Assembly (NCBI RefSeq): GCF_000321415.2
Contig: NC_019902.2
Span: 2,790,001-2,854,000 of the forward strand
Length of the DNA stretch: 64,000 nt
From: Thioalkalivibrio nitratireducens DSM 14787
Lineage (GTDB): Bacteria; Pseudomonadota; Gammaproteobacteria; Ectothiorhodospirales; Ectothiorhodospiraceae
Direction: 5' to 3'
A program made the translations under genes and the position numbers. The notes beneath the pieces are model-generated. The model was not told the origin of the DNA, did no database searches, and worked only from the letters and a program-made list of their open reading frames with translations. Below are positions 61,907 through 64,000 of this stretch, in pieces; position 1 is the first letter of the stretch; every line of letters begins with the position of its first letter.

Positions 61907-62863
61907 ATGGCCAGTGACTTCGATGATCTGCTGATTGGCGATTCCCCGGAGCTGCGGGCGGTGGTAAACGCGGCCCGTATCGTGGCCGAGGTGGATGTGA
62001 CCGTACTGGTTCACGGGGAGAGCGGGACCGGGAAGGAACTCCTCGCGCGCGCGATCCACGGTAGCAGCCGGCGCAGCCGCGCACCGATGGCCACGATCAA
62101 CTGCGCCGCGTTGCCGGAGCAATTGATCGAATCCGAACTGTTCGGCCATCGACGTGGCGCCTTCACCGGCGCGACCGGTGACCAGCCGGGACGCATCCGC
62201 AATGCCGCCGGGGGTACGCTGTTCCTCGACGAGATCGGTGAGATGCCGCTTGCGAGCCAGGCCAAGCTGCTGCGCTTCCTCGAGACCGGCGAATGCCAGG
62301 CGATCGGCCAGCCCAAACCAGAAAGGGTCGACGTGCGCGTGGTCGCCGCTACAAATCGCGATCTTCTCGCCGAGGTGCGCGAAGGCCGCTTCCGGGAAGA
62401 TCTCTACTATCGGCTCCACGTGGTGCCGCTCGAACTTCCACCACTGCGCGAACGTCGGGGCGATGTCCCGATCCTGATCGAACACCTGACGCGCGCGCTG
62501 GCACGGCAGCACGGCCTCCCGCCCCCGATCTACCAAACCGATGCGCTGCAGATCCTGGCCCGCTACCACTGGCCAGGCAACGTGCGCGAACTGCGCAATT
62601 TCTGCGAGCGCACGCTGATCCTCCTGAAGGGTCAAGCCGTTCACGCCAGCAACCTGCCCCGGCAATTCACGGAACGCTCGGGTGGCGCAGCCGCCGGCGG
62701 CTATGCACTGCCCGACCAGGGGGTGCACCTCGAGACATTCGAGGTCGACCTGATCCGCCAGGCCCTGCAGAAGACGCAGGGCAACCGGACGCGGGCGGCA
62801 CAGCTCCTCGGGCTGAGCCGGGATACCCTGCAGTATCGTCTGAAGAAATACGCGATCGCCTAG
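61907..62863 (+). CDS. PspF-like sigma-54 activator without sensory domain
   Basis: A 318-residue bacterial enhancer-binding protein made of an AAA+ domain and a DNA-binding domain only. Walker A is GESGTGKE at 37-44, GAFTGA at 84-89, Walker B GTLFLDEIGEM, arginine finger region LRERRGDVPILIEHL, and a Fis-type helix-turn-helix at the end (NRTRAAQLLGLSRDTLQYRL). There is no receiver or GAF domain, so its activity must be set by its level or by another protein. A sigma-54 promoter and enhancer element precede it, suggesting autoregulation or a cascade from the NtrC-type regulator. ATG 61907 has GGAG six bases upstream; ATG 61895 is possible. Confidence 0.9.
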   Translation: MASDFDDLLIGDSPELRAVVNAARIVAEVDVTVLVHGESGTGKELLARAIHGSSRRSRAPMATINCAALPEQLIESELFGHRRGAFTGATGDQPGRIRNAAGGTLFLDEIGEMPLASQAKLLRFLETGECQAIGQPKPERVDVRVVAATNRDLLAEVREGRFREDLYYRLHVVPLELPPLRERRGDVPILIEHLTRALARQHGLPPPIYQTDALQILARYHWPGNVRELRNFCERTLILLKGQAVHASNLPRQFTERSGGAAAGGYALPDQGVHLETFEVDLIRQALQKTQGNRTRAAQLLGLSRDTLQYRLKKYAIA

Positions 62864-63553
62864 CCTCCTGCGCCCCGTCGGGGCACGCTGAATGAACCCA
62901 TTTCCCGGATGCTGCAACACCGCGTCCTGCAGTCGAGGACGCGCCCGGTCGAAGGGGGGCGGGCGATTTGGTGCGGTGGGTCTGCGTCCGGAAAGTCGAA
63001 GATCGCCCGCATCGCGGTGGTGTGCTGTCCATTCTCTACTCGGTCATCGGCCGATCGAAATGGCATCGGCTTGCTTTCACTGCCCGCGGCCACTCGGCCG
63101 CCCGGTAAAGAGGCGGCCCGGAATGCGAGCGGCACGCGGAATTCGGTAATCACTTGGAGAATGCGCTGTCGTTGCCGGTGTTCCCTCCGCTTTGCCTGGA
63201 TTGCCGTAGGTAAGGCAGGCTGCGTGCCAACTCGCATTACTTCACAGTATCAATCACTTGGGAATGAATTGCCGGCAGCCCGCCAGCGGATCGTGTGGTT
63301 TCACACACCCCCTGCCGCGGCAGATCACACAGCTGCCTGCGCCTCCCAGGCTGGACTTCGTCAGGATCGTGACGGATGCACTGCCTCACCCCGGGACGGG
63401 CTGTCTCCTCGCGGCCGGTGCCCCTAGAATGGCGCCACGGGAGAAACCGCGCGGCCTCGAACACCGCACACCTCTTCTTGGTGGTTCCCGCAGCGTTCTC
63501 CCCGGGACCACACCCGCCCGCTGCGGCACCCGCCGCAAGCATTGGAAGGAGTC
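62864..63553. other. long non-coding stretch
   Basis: About 690 bases without a gene I can support; open frames here have no family resemblance or ribosome sites. A small hairpin, GCCCCGTCGGGGC around 62874-62886, just after the activator stop may be a terminator. Base composition drops locally around 63200-63260. AAGGAG at 63546-63551 serves the next gene. Confidence 0.5.
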
Positions 63554-64000
63554 TTGGAACACAGCATCGCCATAGCGTTCCTGATCGGCCTCGCCAGCAC
63601 CCTGCACTGCGTCGGCATGTGCGGGGGTATCAGCGGCGCGCTGACTCTGAGCCTCCCGGAGGATGTGCGCAAGCGACGGACGCGCCTGTTCACGTTCGTC
63701 CTGGCCTACGGCCTCGGGCGCATCGGAAGCTACGCGCTGGCAGGCGGCATTGCGGGCGTGGTCGGAGCCATCCTGCTGCGCGGTGGCGGCGACACCGGTG
63801 CCCTCCACCTCGTTGCCCAGCTGTTCGCGGCCACGATCCTAGCCGGCATCGGCCTGTATCTTGCCGGGTGGTTTCCGGGGTTCGCTCAGCTGGAACGCCT
63901 GGGCGCACCGGCCTGGCGCCGGATCGAACCTCTGGGCCGCCGGCTGCTGCCGGTGTCGTCGCCGCTACAGGCGCTGCTGTTCGGGGCCGCCTGGGGCTGG
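63554..64000 (+). CDS. TauE/SafE-like (UreH-type) membrane protein, 5' part
   Basis: The first 149 residues of a membrane protein that continues beyond the window. It starts with TTG 63554 behind AAGGAG. The N-terminal helix LIGLASTLHCVGMCGGISGALTL carries the HCxGMCGG motif of the DsbD_2/UreH-like family often annotated as sulfite exporter TauE/SafE. Members with this motif are often found near cbb3 oxidase assembly or copper genes; the cysteines may handle metal or thiols. Further helices: FTFVLAYGLGRIGSYALAGGIAGVVGAILL and LVAQLFAATILAGIGLYLAGW. Confidence 0.8.
   Translation, partial: MEHSIAIAFLIGLASTLHCVGMCGGISGALTLSLPEDVRKRRTRLFTFVLAYGLGRIGSYALAGGIAGVVGAILLRGGGDTGALHLVAQLFAATILAGIGLYLAGWFPGFAQLERLGAPAWRRIEPLGRRLLPVSSPLQALLFGAAWGW

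Noticed and set aside
62860-63237. Open frames in the gap after the sigma-54 activator
   Set aside because: Overlapping frames on both strands lack homology, ribosome sites and codon bias; treated as non-coding.

Overview
The window is a GC-rich gammaproteobacterial chromosome segment that reads as a haloalkaliphilic, chemolithoautotrophic sulfur oxidizer of the Thioalkalivibrio type. The two most telling genes are a sulfur oxygenase reductase (15666-16655) and a thiocyanate dehydrogenase (TcDH, 56571-58217). To my knowledge this pair is best known from Thioalkalivibrio paradoxus; the species is an inference, the lineage is much firmer.

Left part (1-34400). A frame-broken IS110-type transposase (1-1137) lies against a truncated glutaredoxin-like/DUF3429 gene. 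Then come a cyclopropane-fatty-acid operon (2246-5570) behind a palindromic operator, a GNAT gene and a partner, a solitary trpB, a NarX/NarL-like pair with a cysteine-rich GAF sensor, a cysG/S24/glutaredoxin/Sel1 block on the minus strand, a peroxiredoxin with an OxyR-like site, and the SOR gene. These are followed by recJ-like, dnaQ, rnhA, a methyltransferase, mltD, fabI, ppiD, yjbQ, an EF-G paralogue, a spermidine-synthase-like membrane protein and a secreted Pcm. Most of this is ordinary housekeeping.

Right part (34400-62900). This is one functional island built around TcDH, a trinuclear-copper periplasmic enzyme that converts thiocyanate to cyanate and zero-valent sulfur. All nine active-site residues I know for this enzyme are present. 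Around it are copper-acquisition genes (MbnP/MbnH pair, His-rich outer-membrane protein, TonB-dependent receptor, TlpA-like and BNR-repeat proteins, ExbB/ExbD and a frameshifted TonB), copper-handling genes (copC, copD), a Tat component (tatA; TcDH has a twin-arginine signal), a flavocytochrome c sulfide dehydrogenase set with one odd haem motif, two ABC/FtsX modules with a lipoprotein and a membrane protein, a three-GAF histidine kinase with an NtrC-type regulator, and a second sensor-less sigma-54 activator.

The main observation is regulatory. I find eight sites that fit the sigma-54 -24/-12 pattern (GG-N10-GC), in front of mbnP, the TonB receptor, the sulfide dehydrogenase operon, TcDH, copC, tatA, the sensor-less activator, and a distant gene at 27211 that is a paralogue of the membrane protein at 52030-52725 inside the TcDH cluster. 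Four intergenic regions also carry a shared enhancer-like element beginning GTTTCA. Together they suggest a sigma-54 thiocyanate/copper regulon including a paralogous membrane protein family of unknown function. The window closes with the start of a TauE/SafE-like membrane protein.
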